Origin: Anaerolineales bacterium
GTDB taxonomy: Bacteria > Chloroflexota > Anaerolineae > 4572-78 > J111
Assembly: GCA_015075185.1 (NCBI GenBank)
Contig: JABTUW010000002.1
Location: 1,830,296-1,894,295, forward strand
Reading direction: 5' to 3'
DNA: 64,000 bases
Part shown: positions 52,696-61,713 of the stretch, one piece after another
Numbering within the stretch: position 1 is the stretch's first letter
Layout: every line of letters begins with the position of its first letter
Position numbers and translations under genes: made by a program
The notes under the pieces: model-generated
What the model saw: only the letters and a program-made list of their open reading frames with translations
The model's database searches: none
Told to the model about the DNA's origin: nothing

Positions 52696-55434
52696 TTATG
52701 CCTGCCCAAACCGCCGCCGATACTCTCCTGCTGCCGGCTCTCCGGCCGCAGCCATCAATTGCCCTACCGAGGGATGAATCATCACCGCGGTCACGGCCTC
52801 GGCCAGAGCGGGGATATTCTTGCCGAACCAGCTTTTGACATAGGCCAGGGTGTCCAGGTCGGGCGGGGTGGCGGTCAGGGCTTCGCTCAATTCGTCCAGA
52901 CGTTCCAGGGCGGCACTTTTCTTGTGGGCGGGCGCTTCGGCGGCCACTTTTGTTCTCAGTTGTTGAAGTTGTTCGCGCACCACGGCCTGGTGGCTCTCGA
53001 GCTGCGGGCGTGTTGACTCGCCGGGGACTGGCTGGGCATCGCCCACGTTCAGCGAGATTTCCCCACCGGTGATCGTTCCAATTTGTACCACATTTCGCGC
53101 ACTTGGGGCTAACTGGCCGGTATTGGAGAAGGTGACCAGACCGCCCGCCGCTTTTGCCAGTTCGTTTAGCCATGAATTCCCGGCCGGGTCAGGGGCAGGC
53201 AGTTTGACCTCTATCTCGGGCGTTGAACGTTGAATGTTTAGCGGTGAACGCTCCCCATGGGGCGGAGCTTCCGGCGTGACCAGGGCCTGCTGCAGCGCCT
53301 CGGCCATTTCGGCGGCGCTCTGGTAGCGGTCGGCCGGGGCTTTGCTCATCGCTTTAAGGATAATCTGCTCTACGGCTGCGGGCAGGTCAGGGTTGACGCT
53401 GGTCGGCAGCGGCCACGACTCATTGACCAGTTTCAGCACAATGGCAATCGGGTGGTCCCCCTCAAAGGGAACCTGCCCGGTCGCCAGCTCGTACAGAATC
53501 ACGCCCAGAGAGTAAATATCGCTGCGCTTGTCTATTGCTTCCCCCTGGGCCTGCTCCGGCGACATGTAGGCCGGCGTGCCGATGACGGCATTCTTGCTGG
53601 TCAGGCTGGGCCTGCTCATAATCCGGGCGATGCCAAAATCGGTCAACACCACCCGCCGCCGGGGGGTGAACATGATGTTGCTCGGTTTCAAATCCCGGTG
53701 AATGACCTCCCGCCCATGGGCATAATCTATCGCGCTGGCCAGGGCTTGGAAAATGGCTGCTGTTTCGGTCAGGGGCATAAGCGCCTGCCGCTCCTTATAG
53801 GTTTTTAGCTCCACCTCCAGCGTCGGACCGTCCACAAGTTCCATGACCATATAATACAGGTCATCTTCACGGGCAAAATCAAAAACTTGCACAACGTTGG
53901 GATGGTGCAGCCCGGCCACGGCCATGGCCTCGCTCTCAAAGCGCTCGATGAACTCTTCATCTTCGGCCAGATGGCTGTGGATGACTTTAATGGCCACGTA
54001 ACGGGCTAGGCTGGCTTGATATGCCTTGTAAACATCGGCCATGCCTCCCTGGCCCAGCCGCTTAACCAGGCGGTATTTGCCCAGGTCGCGCCCCACCAGG
54101 TCCCGCCGGGCCGCCGTGATAACTTCGTAATAGGGCTGATGCTTTTCATAGAGGGTGCGGTTGTTCTCCCTGGCCAGCGCCAGGAGATCGTCAAGCTGCA
54201 AGGTTTGCTCGGCATATTCGAGGAGGCGGTCAATAATTTCGGCCTTACCCTGGCTGCGAGCCAGTTGGTGATGGACCGGTTTGAATTCCGGCAGATCAAA
54301 ATAAATCTGGCGCAGCTCTTCCTCGGTCAGAGCGACCGTCAATTCGGTCAGTAAAGCGCGGATGTTCTTGAGAATATAGCGGGTGGTGATGACCTGCCCC
54401 TTTTTTACCTGGGGCTGGGCTGACGGGTCCTGCTCGGCCGGTTGGGACGGCTGCGGACTGGCGTCGCCGGACGCCGGCTGGACAGCCTCGGCGTTCCTTT
54501 TAACTTGAGGTTCAACTTTCATAATGGCTTGCTCCGGAGATACTTTCAGTTCTTCTGAGACCTGGGAGCTTTTCAAAACCTCCCAGGTCTTGATGGCCAA
54601 AGCCTGGTCGAGGGCATCGGCCAGGGCTGCGCCGTTGGGATAGCGGCCGGCCGGTTCTTTGGCTAACGCCTTGAGGATGACCGCTTCCAGGCCCGGGCTG
54701 AGGTCTGGTTTGAGCTGGCGCGGCGGCGGCGGCGGCTCGGTCAGATGAAGCATGGCCACATCATAAGGGTGGGCTGCCTCGAAGGGCAGGCTGCCGGTGA
54801 AAATCTCATATAAAACTACGCCCAGGCTGTAGAGGTCGCTTTGCGGCACCGCGCCGGCGGATGACATGACCTGCTCCGGGGCGATATAGTGCGGCGTGCC
54901 AAAAATTTCCCCGCGGGTCTGGTAGTCGAGCAGAGCCAGGCCGAAATCGGTCAAAATGGGCTGGCCCTGTGCGTTTAGCATAATATTCGAGGGTTTGACA
55001 TCGCGATGGATAACTCCCTGGCTGTGGGCATAATCGAGGGCCAGGCAAATGGGCCGGATGATCTGGCTGGCTTCGGCTGGAGACATAAGCTGATGATCCT
55101 GCTGGTAAGAGGCCAGCACAGCTTCTAAACTTGCACCTTCGATATACTCCATGGCGATGTAAAGCAGTTCATGAGCCTCGCCGTAGCGATACACCCCGAC
55201 AATGTGCGGATGCTTCAATTGGGCAATCGCCTGGGCTTCGCGCTCAAAGCGGGCCATGTAATCCGGGTCGGCGCGGAAGGGCGCGTCAATCACTTTGACC
55301 GCCGCCCACCGTTTGAGGCGTACATCATAGCCGCGATAGACCCGGGCCATACCCCCGCGCCCCAGCAAAGCTTCCAGGCGATATTCGTCTAATTGTTGGT
55401 AGAGTAAATTATCCGTTACTGCTTGGTCGGTCAT
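52696..55434 (-). CDS. Tandem double Ser/Thr protein kinase with central EAD-like domain
   Basis: This 912-residue protein has two complete kinase domains and no membrane segment. Kinase 1 (about 17-275) has GRGGMARVY, VKV Lys47, HRDVKPSN (143-150) and DFG (163-165). Kinase 2 (about 452-715) has GQGGMADVYK, IKV Lys483, HRDLKPSN and DFG (599-601). Between them, at about 352-432, is an EAD-like domain matching the free protein at 46.5 kb. The C-terminal part has VVQIGTITGGEISLNV (about 782-797), a motif also in the upstream STAND ATPase, then a helical end. A 33-bp palindrome and 7-bp repeats are embedded in the linkers. It is the last gene of the three-gene operon. Confidence 0.9.
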   Translation of the reverse strand: MTDQAVTDNLLYQQLDEYRLEALLGRGGMARVYRGYDVRLKRWAAVKVIDAPFRADPDYMARFEREAQAIAQLKHPHIVGVYRYGEAHELLYIAMEYIEGASLEAVLASYQQDHQLMSPAEASQIIRPICLALDYAHSQGVIHRDVKPSNIMLNAQGQPILTDFGLALLDYQTRGEIFGTPHYIAPEQVMSSAGAVPQSDLYSLGVVLYEIFTGSLPFEAAHPYDVAMLHLTEPPPPPRQLKPDLSPGLEAVILKALAKEPAGRYPNGAALADALDQALAIKTWEVLKSSQVSEELKVSPEQAIMKVEPQVKRNAEAVQPASGDASPQPSQPAEQDPSAQPQVKKGQVITTRYILKNIRALLTELTVALTEEELRQIYFDLPEFKPVHHQLARSQGKAEIIDRLLEYAEQTLQLDDLLALARENNRTLYEKHQPYYEVITAARRDLVGRDLGKYRLVKRLGQGGMADVYKAYQASLARYVAIKVIHSHLAEDEEFIERFESEAMAVAGLHHPNVVQVFDFAREDDLYYMVMELVDGPTLEVELKTYKERQALMPLTETAAIFQALASAIDYAHGREVIHRDLKPSNIMFTPRRRVVLTDFGIARIMSRPSLTSKNAVIGTPAYMSPEQAQGEAIDKRSDIYSLGVILYELATGQVPFEGDHPIAIVLKLVNESWPLPTSVNPDLPAAVEQIILKAMSKAPADRYQSAAEMAEALQQALVTPEAPPHGERSPLNIQRSTPEIEVKLPAPDPAGNSWLNELAKAAGGLVTFSNTGQLAPSARNVVQIGTITGGEISLNVGDAQPVPGESTRPQLESHQAVVREQLQQLRTKVAAEAPAHKKSAALERLDELSEALTATPPDLDTLAYVKSWFGKNIPALAEAVTAVMIHPSVGQLMAAAGEPAAGEYRRRFGQA
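53221..53250. repeat. 7-bp tandem repeats in the double-kinase gene (CGTTGAA)
   Basis: CGTTGAA x2, TGTTTAG, CGGTGAA encode part of the linker after kinase 2. The same heptad is in the atpH-atpA gap. Confidence 0.8.
54558..54590. repeat. 33-bp palindromic repeat inside the double-kinase gene
   Basis: Arms AGACCTGGGAGCTTTT and AAAACCTCCCAGGTCT match at 15 of 16 bases around a single C. It encodes about residues 282-292 (KTWEVLKSSQV) of the linker after kinase 1, without breaking the frame. Confidence 0.88.
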
Positions 55435-55544
55435 AACGCTCCAAAGTTTATCAGAAATAAAACCAGACAGGATTTACAAGATGAAAATTTCTTTTAATCC
55501 TATTAATCTTGTCAAAAACCCGTTATTCCCGATAATCGCTTCTG

Positions 55545-58034
55545 TTAATTTTCACGGCTCGCCTGGGTGATCTGGCGTAATTCGCGAATGAATTGGTTTA
55601 ACCCCTGCGCATAGGTATCTACATAATGTTGAGTCAGGCGGCTGGCTAGCTCTTTATGCCCGCAGGCAACCAGCAGGACCACGTGAGGCCGGAAATCGCG
55701 CAGGCTGAGCCGCATGACACCCTGGGCGTCGGTGATCACCCCCCAGACCAGACTTTTTTTGTCGTTATCGTCTTTAGCCGAGATAAAGCGGGTAAGGGTA
55801 CTGCTCGGTACCACCGCCCCGACGTTAGAGAATACCTCCCGGCCTTTGAGCAGATCACTCAGGAGATCAAAACTCCCTGGAACCCTTTCTAACATCTGCT
55901 GTAGCGGGGCAGGGAAGTGAGCCAATAGTTTAATCGCTCCGGTGCTCAAACTTTCCCCGGCCAGGCCAAACTGCTTGGCCTGGCCTAAAATTGCTCCAAA
56001 ACCAGCCAGCATCGCCAGATATTCCCGCCGAAGCCGGTCAAACTCATCATAAACCGGGCCAGAGGTAGCGTTGGCCTGCCGGCAGACATCCCAGGCGGCC
56101 AGCACCTGCCGGTGCAGCCCCAGGAAGTCCAACTGGGTTAAAGGCGCTTCAAACGTGATGGGGTAGAGCCGGTCTCGCGGCGCGCGCTGGCTGGCATCTA
56201 TCGGGATAAAGATGGTTGGATTGACGGGGTCGGCGTTATGGATGGCTTCTAGCGCCGCCAGCGCCGCCGGACGGGTAGCGGGCTGGCCGGCCAATTCTTC
56301 CAACTCGCGGGTCAATTCAGGGTCAGGCTGGTAGGTGAAGGTATGGATGGCCCGATAGAGAATCAAGAGATCGTTGATGGTCAACTTGAGCAAATCGTTG
56401 CGCCGCTTGAAGAGCCGGCGCAAATTGACCATCGCTTTTAATTCAAGAGCCTCCGTTTCAGCCCCGACCTCAACGGTTACCCGGGGGGCTTGCTGGAGCA
56501 GGGCCAAATCGGCGGATTGAAGATGAAAGCTCAGCATCTGCGGCAATCGGGGTGTATCCGGCGCAGGGTTGGGGGGCATCTCGGCCAGGTGATTGGCCCA
56601 AGAGAGGGCCTCCTGGGTGATGATTTCGGCCAGCGCCGCGCCCCAGGCGCCATCAAAAAAGATATGGGACTGGTCAAAGATCATTGTTTCGCCGGTATCA
56701 AACAAGGTCAAGGCATGGTCGCCCCGGCCGCGTTCCGCCTGGCGCAGGTCGGCCAGGAGCCGGTGACGGGGCTGGCGGTCGCAGTTGATCAGAATCGGCG
56801 CAAAGCGCAGCCGGTCCAATTCCTGGACGAGGGCCTGATCCAACTTCCGGCGCAGGTCGGGCCAGGCTGACCGCTTGATTTGAGCCAAAGACAGGGGGAG
56901 CCGGCCTTTGGGGTCAGGCCCGGTTTGGGCCAGGATCGAGGCAACCATTGCCCGGACGGCCTGGACATCGGCGGGGCGCTCGGAGCCAGGGAAGCAGGCC
57001 GGAATAAAGAAATAGCAATTCTTATGGATCAGGCCAATGCAGGCTTTGGTCAAGGGAATGGGCGTGCGGGTTTCGCCGTAAGGGCCGGGGTCAAGGTAAG
57101 CCAGAATGGACATTTGCTGTTGATAAGCAGGCAGCTCTTCCGCTTCAGCCTGGCGTATGGCCTGCTGACACTGATCGCGCAGATCGGTTTCCAGGACGCC
57201 CAGCGCCTCGCCCAGAAATTGATCAAAACGGTCACGGCGAAAAGCAGGATAGGCCTGGCGGGTGAAGCCGGCCGGACTCCGGCCGTAGGGCCGCTGCTTT
57301 TCCCATTGGCTGTAAAGCTGCGCATAGCGGGCGGCGTCGGGCTGGTTCTGGGTGATTTCCGTGAGCAGACGGGTGTAGACCCGCTCGCGCCACTCGTTGG
57401 CTAACAGGGCGTCGTACTGGTGCAGACAGTAGATGGCGGCCATGACCTGGGCAGTGACCCGGTCAGCAGTGCTGAGTTGAAGCCCCTGCCAGCGCAGGAA
57501 GGTGTCGAAGCCGTGCGTTTCATTGGCATGGCGGGCGGTATCTTCACGCGCGGCAAATTCAACGTAGAACTGCCAGGTTCCTTCCGGGAAAGCCTCGGCC
57601 GGGTCTTTACCGGCCAATTTAAGCAGCCCCTGATAAGCCCCGATCACCGCCGCCGGCCCGGCAAAAAAGGCGGTAAAGACGGCCGCGTCCAGCGTCTGTT
57701 CAACCCCTTTGAAGAGCAGATTAAGATCGCGCCGGATCGTTTTGGGCGGCGGGCGGCGTTCCGGCAGACGAGACAGGCCGCTCAGGATCATTCCGAGCAC
57801 GTTGCCGGCCGGCGCCAGCCGGGCGACCTGCTCCACCACGACATCCAGCACCGGCAAGGAGAGGCGGGACACCGCCGGAATGGATAATTGAGATAACTGG
57901 GCGACAGTTCTAAGATCATTGGCCGCTTTAAGGGAGGCCTGAGCAAGCTGGGCCGGGATCTCAGACAAACCTGATCGGCCACCGCTATAACCCGCTTTGG
58001 GCGAAATTGTCTGGTCAGATTGGCGCGTTTCCAC
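55545..58034 (-). CDS. Unrecognised 829-residue protein with HxxxDG motif
   Basis: No family is recognised with confidence. The protein is soluble, mostly helical, with a hydrophobic patch at about 117-135. Residues 159-176 read EFAAREDTARHANETHGF, and 456-468 read SHIFFDGAWGAAL, which looks like the HxxxDG active site of condensation, BAHD or carnitine-type acyltransferases; the preceding ALTLFDTGETMIFDQS also fits that fold. An acyltransferase role is therefore possible but unproven. It begins at a GTG, 23 bases after the STAND gene, and lies upstream of the double-kinase gene, so it probably acts with them. Confidence 0.7.
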   Translation of the reverse strand: METRQSDQTISPKAGYSGGRSGLSEIPAQLAQASLKAANDLRTVAQLSQLSIPAVSRLSLPVLDVVVEQVARLAPAGNVLGMILSGLSRLPERRPPPKTIRRDLNLLFKGVEQTLDAAVFTAFFAGPAAVIGAYQGLLKLAGKDPAEAFPEGTWQFYVEFAAREDTARHANETHGFDTFLRWQGLQLSTADRVTAQVMAAIYCLHQYDALLANEWRERVYTRLLTEITQNQPDAARYAQLYSQWEKQRPYGRSPAGFTRQAYPAFRRDRFDQFLGEALGVLETDLRDQCQQAIRQAEAEELPAYQQQMSILAYLDPGPYGETRTPIPLTKACIGLIHKNCYFFIPACFPGSERPADVQAVRAMVASILAQTGPDPKGRLPLSLAQIKRSAWPDLRRKLDQALVQELDRLRFAPILINCDRQPRHRLLADLRQAERGRGDHALTLFDTGETMIFDQSHIFFDGAWGAALAEIITQEALSWANHLAEMPPNPAPDTPRLPQMLSFHLQSADLALLQQAPRVTVEVGAETEALELKAMVNLRRLFKRRNDLLKLTINDLLILYRAIHTFTYQPDPELTRELEELAGQPATRPAALAALEAIHNADPVNPTIFIPIDASQRAPRDRLYPITFEAPLTQLDFLGLHRQVLAAWDVCRQANATSGPVYDEFDRLRREYLAMLAGFGAILGQAKQFGLAGESLSTGAIKLLAHFPAPLQQMLERVPGSFDLLSDLLKGREVFSNVGAVVPSSTLTRFISAKDDNDKKSLVWGVITDAQGVMRLSLRDFRPHVVLLVACGHKELASRLTQHYVDTYAQGLNQFIRELRQITQASREN

Positions 58035-58057
58035 AGGGTTTCCTTCTTTCGCTTTGC

Positions 58058-61000
58058 TTATTCTACAACAGGCGGCGGTGGAGTGGGCAGCGTCAGCGGG
58101 ATGGGCTGAGACAGGTTATTGTCTTCGCGGCTCTCTTCGACGCGGCAGGCCGCTGGCATGAACTCGTCGCCGCTGCAACTGTCGGCCAGCCCGGTGAGCG
58201 AGACATTTTGCCCATGCAAATTGGCCGAGAAGGTCACGCTACCGGCAAAGACGACCTCGTCGCCGGGGGGCAGCGGGGCGTTGGTAAAGGGATACCAGAT
58301 GTTGTTCTGGCCCGGAACGGTAAAGGCAACCACAAAGGTCCCATTCGGACCGGTATAGTCTGTTGAGACTTTAAAGACAGCGGCCTCGGCATTGCCCTGA
58401 TTTCTAACTGCCAGGCGAATGGGTACTTCAATCTCGCCGCTCCGATTGATCCGGGCAGACCCGTTAAAATCCAGGGCGCTAATGACCAGGTCCGGTTGGG
58501 TGACCGCGCCAACGCCGCGCAGGGGCAGATGTTGGGGGGTGTCAGGCGCGTTGTCGGTCAGGGTCAGTTCGGCGGTGCGCGGGCCGGCTGCGCGGGGCGT
58601 AAAGCGGACGCTGATCAGGCAGCTATCGCCGGGGCGCAGCACAAAATTGGCGCAGCCTTCCTCGACCGTAAAATCATCAAGGTTGGTTCCGCCCAGGTTG
58701 ACGCTGTTAATCGTCAGATCGCCCTGGCCGACATTGGTCACGTGCACCGTTTGGGCTTTGCCGGCGCTGCCGACAGGCTGTTCTCCCCAATCCAACGCCT
58801 CGGGATTGAGATTGACGGCCGGGTCGCCGAGGCCAAAGCCGGCGAGAAAGACGCTGTTGGGGCTGTCAAGGCCGTTGCTCAGGATGGTCAGGCTGGCGCG
58901 GCGCTCCCCGGTAGTAGTGGGTCTAAAGCGCAGATTAATTATACAACTGCTGTTGGCCGGAAGGCCGGATCGGGCCAGGCAGTTTCCGGAGTCAAGCAGA
59001 TAATCATTAGCCGCGTTGCCTTCAAGAAAGATATTGGTGACGGTTAGCCAGCCTCCGCCGGTGTTGGCCAAACGAATTGTTTCGGCTCGACTGGTTTCGG
59101 CCACCCGTAAAGAACCAAAATTCAAATCCATGGGGTCCAACAGGGCCACCGGTCTGGGTGTAGCGGTCGGGGTAGAGGACGGGGTCGCGGTGGCGGTCGG
59201 GGTAAACGTGGGGATAGGGGTGGGGGAGGCGGTGAAAGTTGGGGTTGGTGAGAGCGTGGGGGAGGCAGTCGCGGTAGGAGTGGGTGGCGGCGGTGTGGGT
59301 GTATCGGTTGGGAGCGGCAGGGTGGGGGTGAAAGTGGCTGGAGGGGTGGTAGGGACAGCCGGGATTGGGGTGAAGGTGGCAGTGGGGACGAAGCTAACCT
59401 GAGAGACACGGGTCAGTGTCGGTGGGCCGTTCTGAACCACGGCCGGACGGGTGGTTGAGGCGAACAAGGTCGAGGCCAGCCACCCCCCCACGGCTAACAG
59501 CAATAACAAAGAGAAGCCAATCAGGCCAAACAAGGGCCAGGGTGTGCCGGGTGTTCCGTGGGGGGCGGGCGGCGCGGACGGAGATTGCGGCGGCGGCGGG
59601 GGTCCCAGCAGCAGATTTAAGTTATGGCGGGTGATGTCAGCGCCAGCGTAGTCGCCCAATGTTTCGCGCAGGCGGAGCGCCCGGCTCAAGGTAGTTTGGG
59701 CTGTGATTTTATCATCCAGGCAGAGGGCGCGCGTACCAAGTTGGTGCCAGGCCCAGGCTTTGGCTGCCCGGTCGCCGAGCGCCTCGGCGGCCTGTAACCC
59801 GCTTTGCAGGATTTCGGCCCAGGCGGCCCAGCGCCCGCTCAAGCTGAAAGCGCCTTCGATGACCCGCACCAGGCGGAGCGTTTCCGGCCAGCGTTGGGTC
59901 TCAACGGCCCAGGCGAGAATCTGGCGCATGGCCCCGGCTTCCTCCAGCAAACGGTCGGGGGTTGACTGGGCCTGTTCGGCCCACTGGGTGAAATAACTGA
60001 GCGCACGCTCGGCCAAGGGAGTTAAATCCCAGGCAGAAGGCCAGTGCTGGACCAGGTCGCCGCTGAGGCTGTAGCGCGGGCTGTGCGCCTGGATCAGGTT
60101 GCGCTGCAACAGAGATTCGATCACTGGGGTTGGATCGGGCAGGCCGGTCAGGGCGGCTACGTGTTCGTGGCCAAGCGGCGCGCCGCCAAAAAGAGCCAGT
60201 GTGCCCAGCACCCGCCGTTCCGGGGGAGAAAGTTGGTTCAGAAACTGCCGGGTTAGCGCTTCAGCAGGAACAGCTTGCCGCAATCGCTGCGTTATCTCAA
60301 GCAGCGAATGGCCGTGCTCTTGGGCCAGGGCGGCTACCTGGAGCAGCCGAAGAGGGTGACCGGCCAGGATCTGGCACAGTTCCCTGGCCGCAGGCAGCTC
60401 CTCAGGGCTTAACGGGCGAGCGACTTCTCGTTCCAGTAGCGCCAGGGCATCGTTGAGGGGCAGGCCCGCTAAAGCCAGCACCTGGCCTTCGCCCCATAAG
60501 CGGCGCTCGGCGGAGGTAAAAATAAAGGCGCAGTTAGGGGCAGCATCCAGCACCGCCTCCACTTCTGGGCGACCCAGGTCTACATCGTCTAACAGGATTA
60601 AGGCTTGCTTGCCCTGCAAACCGTGCCGGATTTGAGCCTCGGTTGCTTTGGCCGGGATGTTGCTCTCGAAGAAAGCTTCAAAAAGGAATTGTAGCAGGTC
60701 GGCGAGCGGCTGCTGCTGAGTGGAGAGGAAAACGACGCCATCGGTGCAGGAGGATAAGGGGAGATTGTAAGCCAGGTGGCGCAGCAAGCTCGTTTTGCCT
60801 AAACCGGGTGGGCCGTAAAACTCTACGGGTTGGGCCGTGTGGACGGCCGTTGTGGCTGCCCCCGTTTCTCCCTGCCGGTCCAACAGGCCGCTAAAGCGGC
60901 GCGGGCGCAGCAACACCGGGGCCAGGCGGGGCTGCCAATGGGCCTGCTCCTCCGGCATCGCCACATTGACTACCCCGCCGTGAATCGAGCCAATCTGCAC

Positions 61001-61087
61001 AACATACTGGCCGATAGCTATCTGGCCGCTATTTTCTTGAATGACAGCCGCTGTGGTTGTGGAAAGATCAAGCTGGGTTGAGGCCAT
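58058..61087 (-). CDS. Transmembrane STAND ATPase with TPR-like region and ASH/CARDB tail
   Basis: This 1009-residue protein starts with a short beta-rich motif (VVQIGSIHGGVVNV, residues 29-42). An NB-ARC-like STAND ATPase follows: Walker A GPPGLGKT (92-99), Walker B ALILLDDVD (162-170), sensor FIFTSAERR, and GxP in LAGHPLRLLQ. Helical TPR-like repeats span about 390-500. One membrane helix (about 535-555) is followed by a Thr/Pro linker, two ASH/HYDIN-like domains (DLNFGSLRVAETSRAETIRL; ALDWGEQPVGSAGKAQTVHV) and a CARDB-like domain with DLVISALDF. The ATPase should be inside and the tail outside. It heads the operon with the 829-residue protein and the double kinase. Confidence 0.85.
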   Translation of the reverse strand: MASTQLDLSTTTAAVIQENSGQIAIGQYVVQIGSIHGGVVNVAMPEEQAHWQPRLAPVLLRPRRFSGLLDRQGETGAATTAVHTAQPVEFYGPPGLGKTSLLRHLAYNLPLSSCTDGVVFLSTQQQPLADLLQFLFEAFFESNIPAKATEAQIRHGLQGKQALILLDDVDLGRPEVEAVLDAAPNCAFIFTSAERRLWGEGQVLALAGLPLNDALALLEREVARPLSPEELPAARELCQILAGHPLRLLQVAALAQEHGHSLLEITQRLRQAVPAEALTRQFLNQLSPPERRVLGTLALFGGAPLGHEHVAALTGLPDPTPVIESLLQRNLIQAHSPRYSLSGDLVQHWPSAWDLTPLAERALSYFTQWAEQAQSTPDRLLEEAGAMRQILAWAVETQRWPETLRLVRVIEGAFSLSGRWAAWAEILQSGLQAAEALGDRAAKAWAWHQLGTRALCLDDKITAQTTLSRALRLRETLGDYAGADITRHNLNLLLGPPPPPQSPSAPPAPHGTPGTPWPLFGLIGFSLLLLLAVGGWLASTLFASTTRPAVVQNGPPTLTRVSQVSFVPTATFTPIPAVPTTPPATFTPTLPLPTDTPTPPPPTPTATASPTLSPTPTFTASPTPIPTFTPTATATPSSTPTATPRPVALLDPMDLNFGSLRVAETSRAETIRLANTGGGWLTVTNIFLEGNAANDYLLDSGNCLARSGLPANSSCIINLRFRPTTTGERRASLTILSNGLDSPNSVFLAGFGLGDPAVNLNPEALDWGEQPVGSAGKAQTVHVTNVGQGDLTINSVNLGGTNLDDFTVEEGCANFVLRPGDSCLISVRFTPRAAGPRTAELTLTDNAPDTPQHLPLRGVGAVTQPDLVISALDFNGSARINRSGEIEVPIRLAVRNQGNAEAAVFKVSTDYTGPNGTFVVAFTVPGQNNIWYPFTNAPLPPGDEVVFAGSVTFSANLHGQNVSLTGLADSCSGDEFMPAACRVEESREDNNLSQPIPLTLPTPPPPVVE

Positions 61088-61204
61088 GTCATCTTCCCCC
61101 TGTTCCTAGAGACAGACATGATCTCTAAATATTGTTAAATGTCTACAAAGCTATCATAACAGGATTATCTTAAGAAGACAATGGGAAAATAAGGGGAGGG
61201 CATA

Positions 61205-61266
61205 AGGTGACAGGCACTTATTGGGCTAAAAATTGGACTTATTCGAACAAAAAGTGCCTGTCACCT
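61205..61266. repeat. Inverted repeat with 15-bp arms
   Basis: AGGTGACAGGCACTT and AAGTGCCTGTCACCT flank 32 bases, in the gap between the Usp gene and the STAND operon. It may be a MITE-like element. Confidence 0.8.
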
Positions 61267-61273
61267 GGTTTGT

Positions 61274-61693
61274 TTAGCGGCACAAGGTTACAGGACATTT
61301 AGCGTGACGGATGACCTTATGGCTGACACTGCCCAGCAGCAAACCCTGGAGCGTGCTGAGACCCCGCGTGCCCATAACAATCAAATCGACCTGCTGGGTT
61401 TCGGCGACCGCCAAGATAGCCTCGGCTTCCGGCCCTTCCAGCAGTTCCTCATGGACGGCGACGCCGGTATCACCCAATTTCTGGCGGGCTTGCTGCAAAA
61501 TCTCCTGGCCGGCGCTCTCCCGTCGAGCGACTAGCTTTTCGTACTCGTCGTAGCCCAGCAAATCGGATGTTTGAGGAAAAGCGTGAACCAGATACAGGTC
61601 GGCCCCAAAACACTCGGCCAGCCCCTTGGCGTATTGCAGGGCGCGATAACTGTGCTCAGAGCCATCTATGGCAGCGATGATTCGTTTGAACAT
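61274..61693 (-). CDS. Universal stress protein
   Basis: This 139-residue Usp domain protein begins FKRIIAAIDGSEHSYRALQYA and ends MGTRGLSTLQGLLLGSVSHKVIRHAKCPVTLCR. It carries the G-x2-G-x9-G-S ATP-binding signature, so it is an ATP-binding UspA-type protein. It is separate from the Usp fusion at 13.6 kb. Downstream lies a 15-bp-arm inverted repeat; the gene has a strong AGGAGGGG-like site before the ATG. Confidence 0.9.
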   Translation of the reverse strand: MFKRIIAAIDGSEHSYRALQYAKGLAECFGADLYLVHAFPQTSDLLGYDEYEKLVARRESAGQEILQQARQKLGDTGVAVHEELLEGPEAEAILAVAETQQVDLIVMGTRGLSTLQGLLLGSVSHKVIRHAKCPVTLCR

Positions 61694-61713
61694 ATTTCCC
61701 CTCCTATGAAAAT

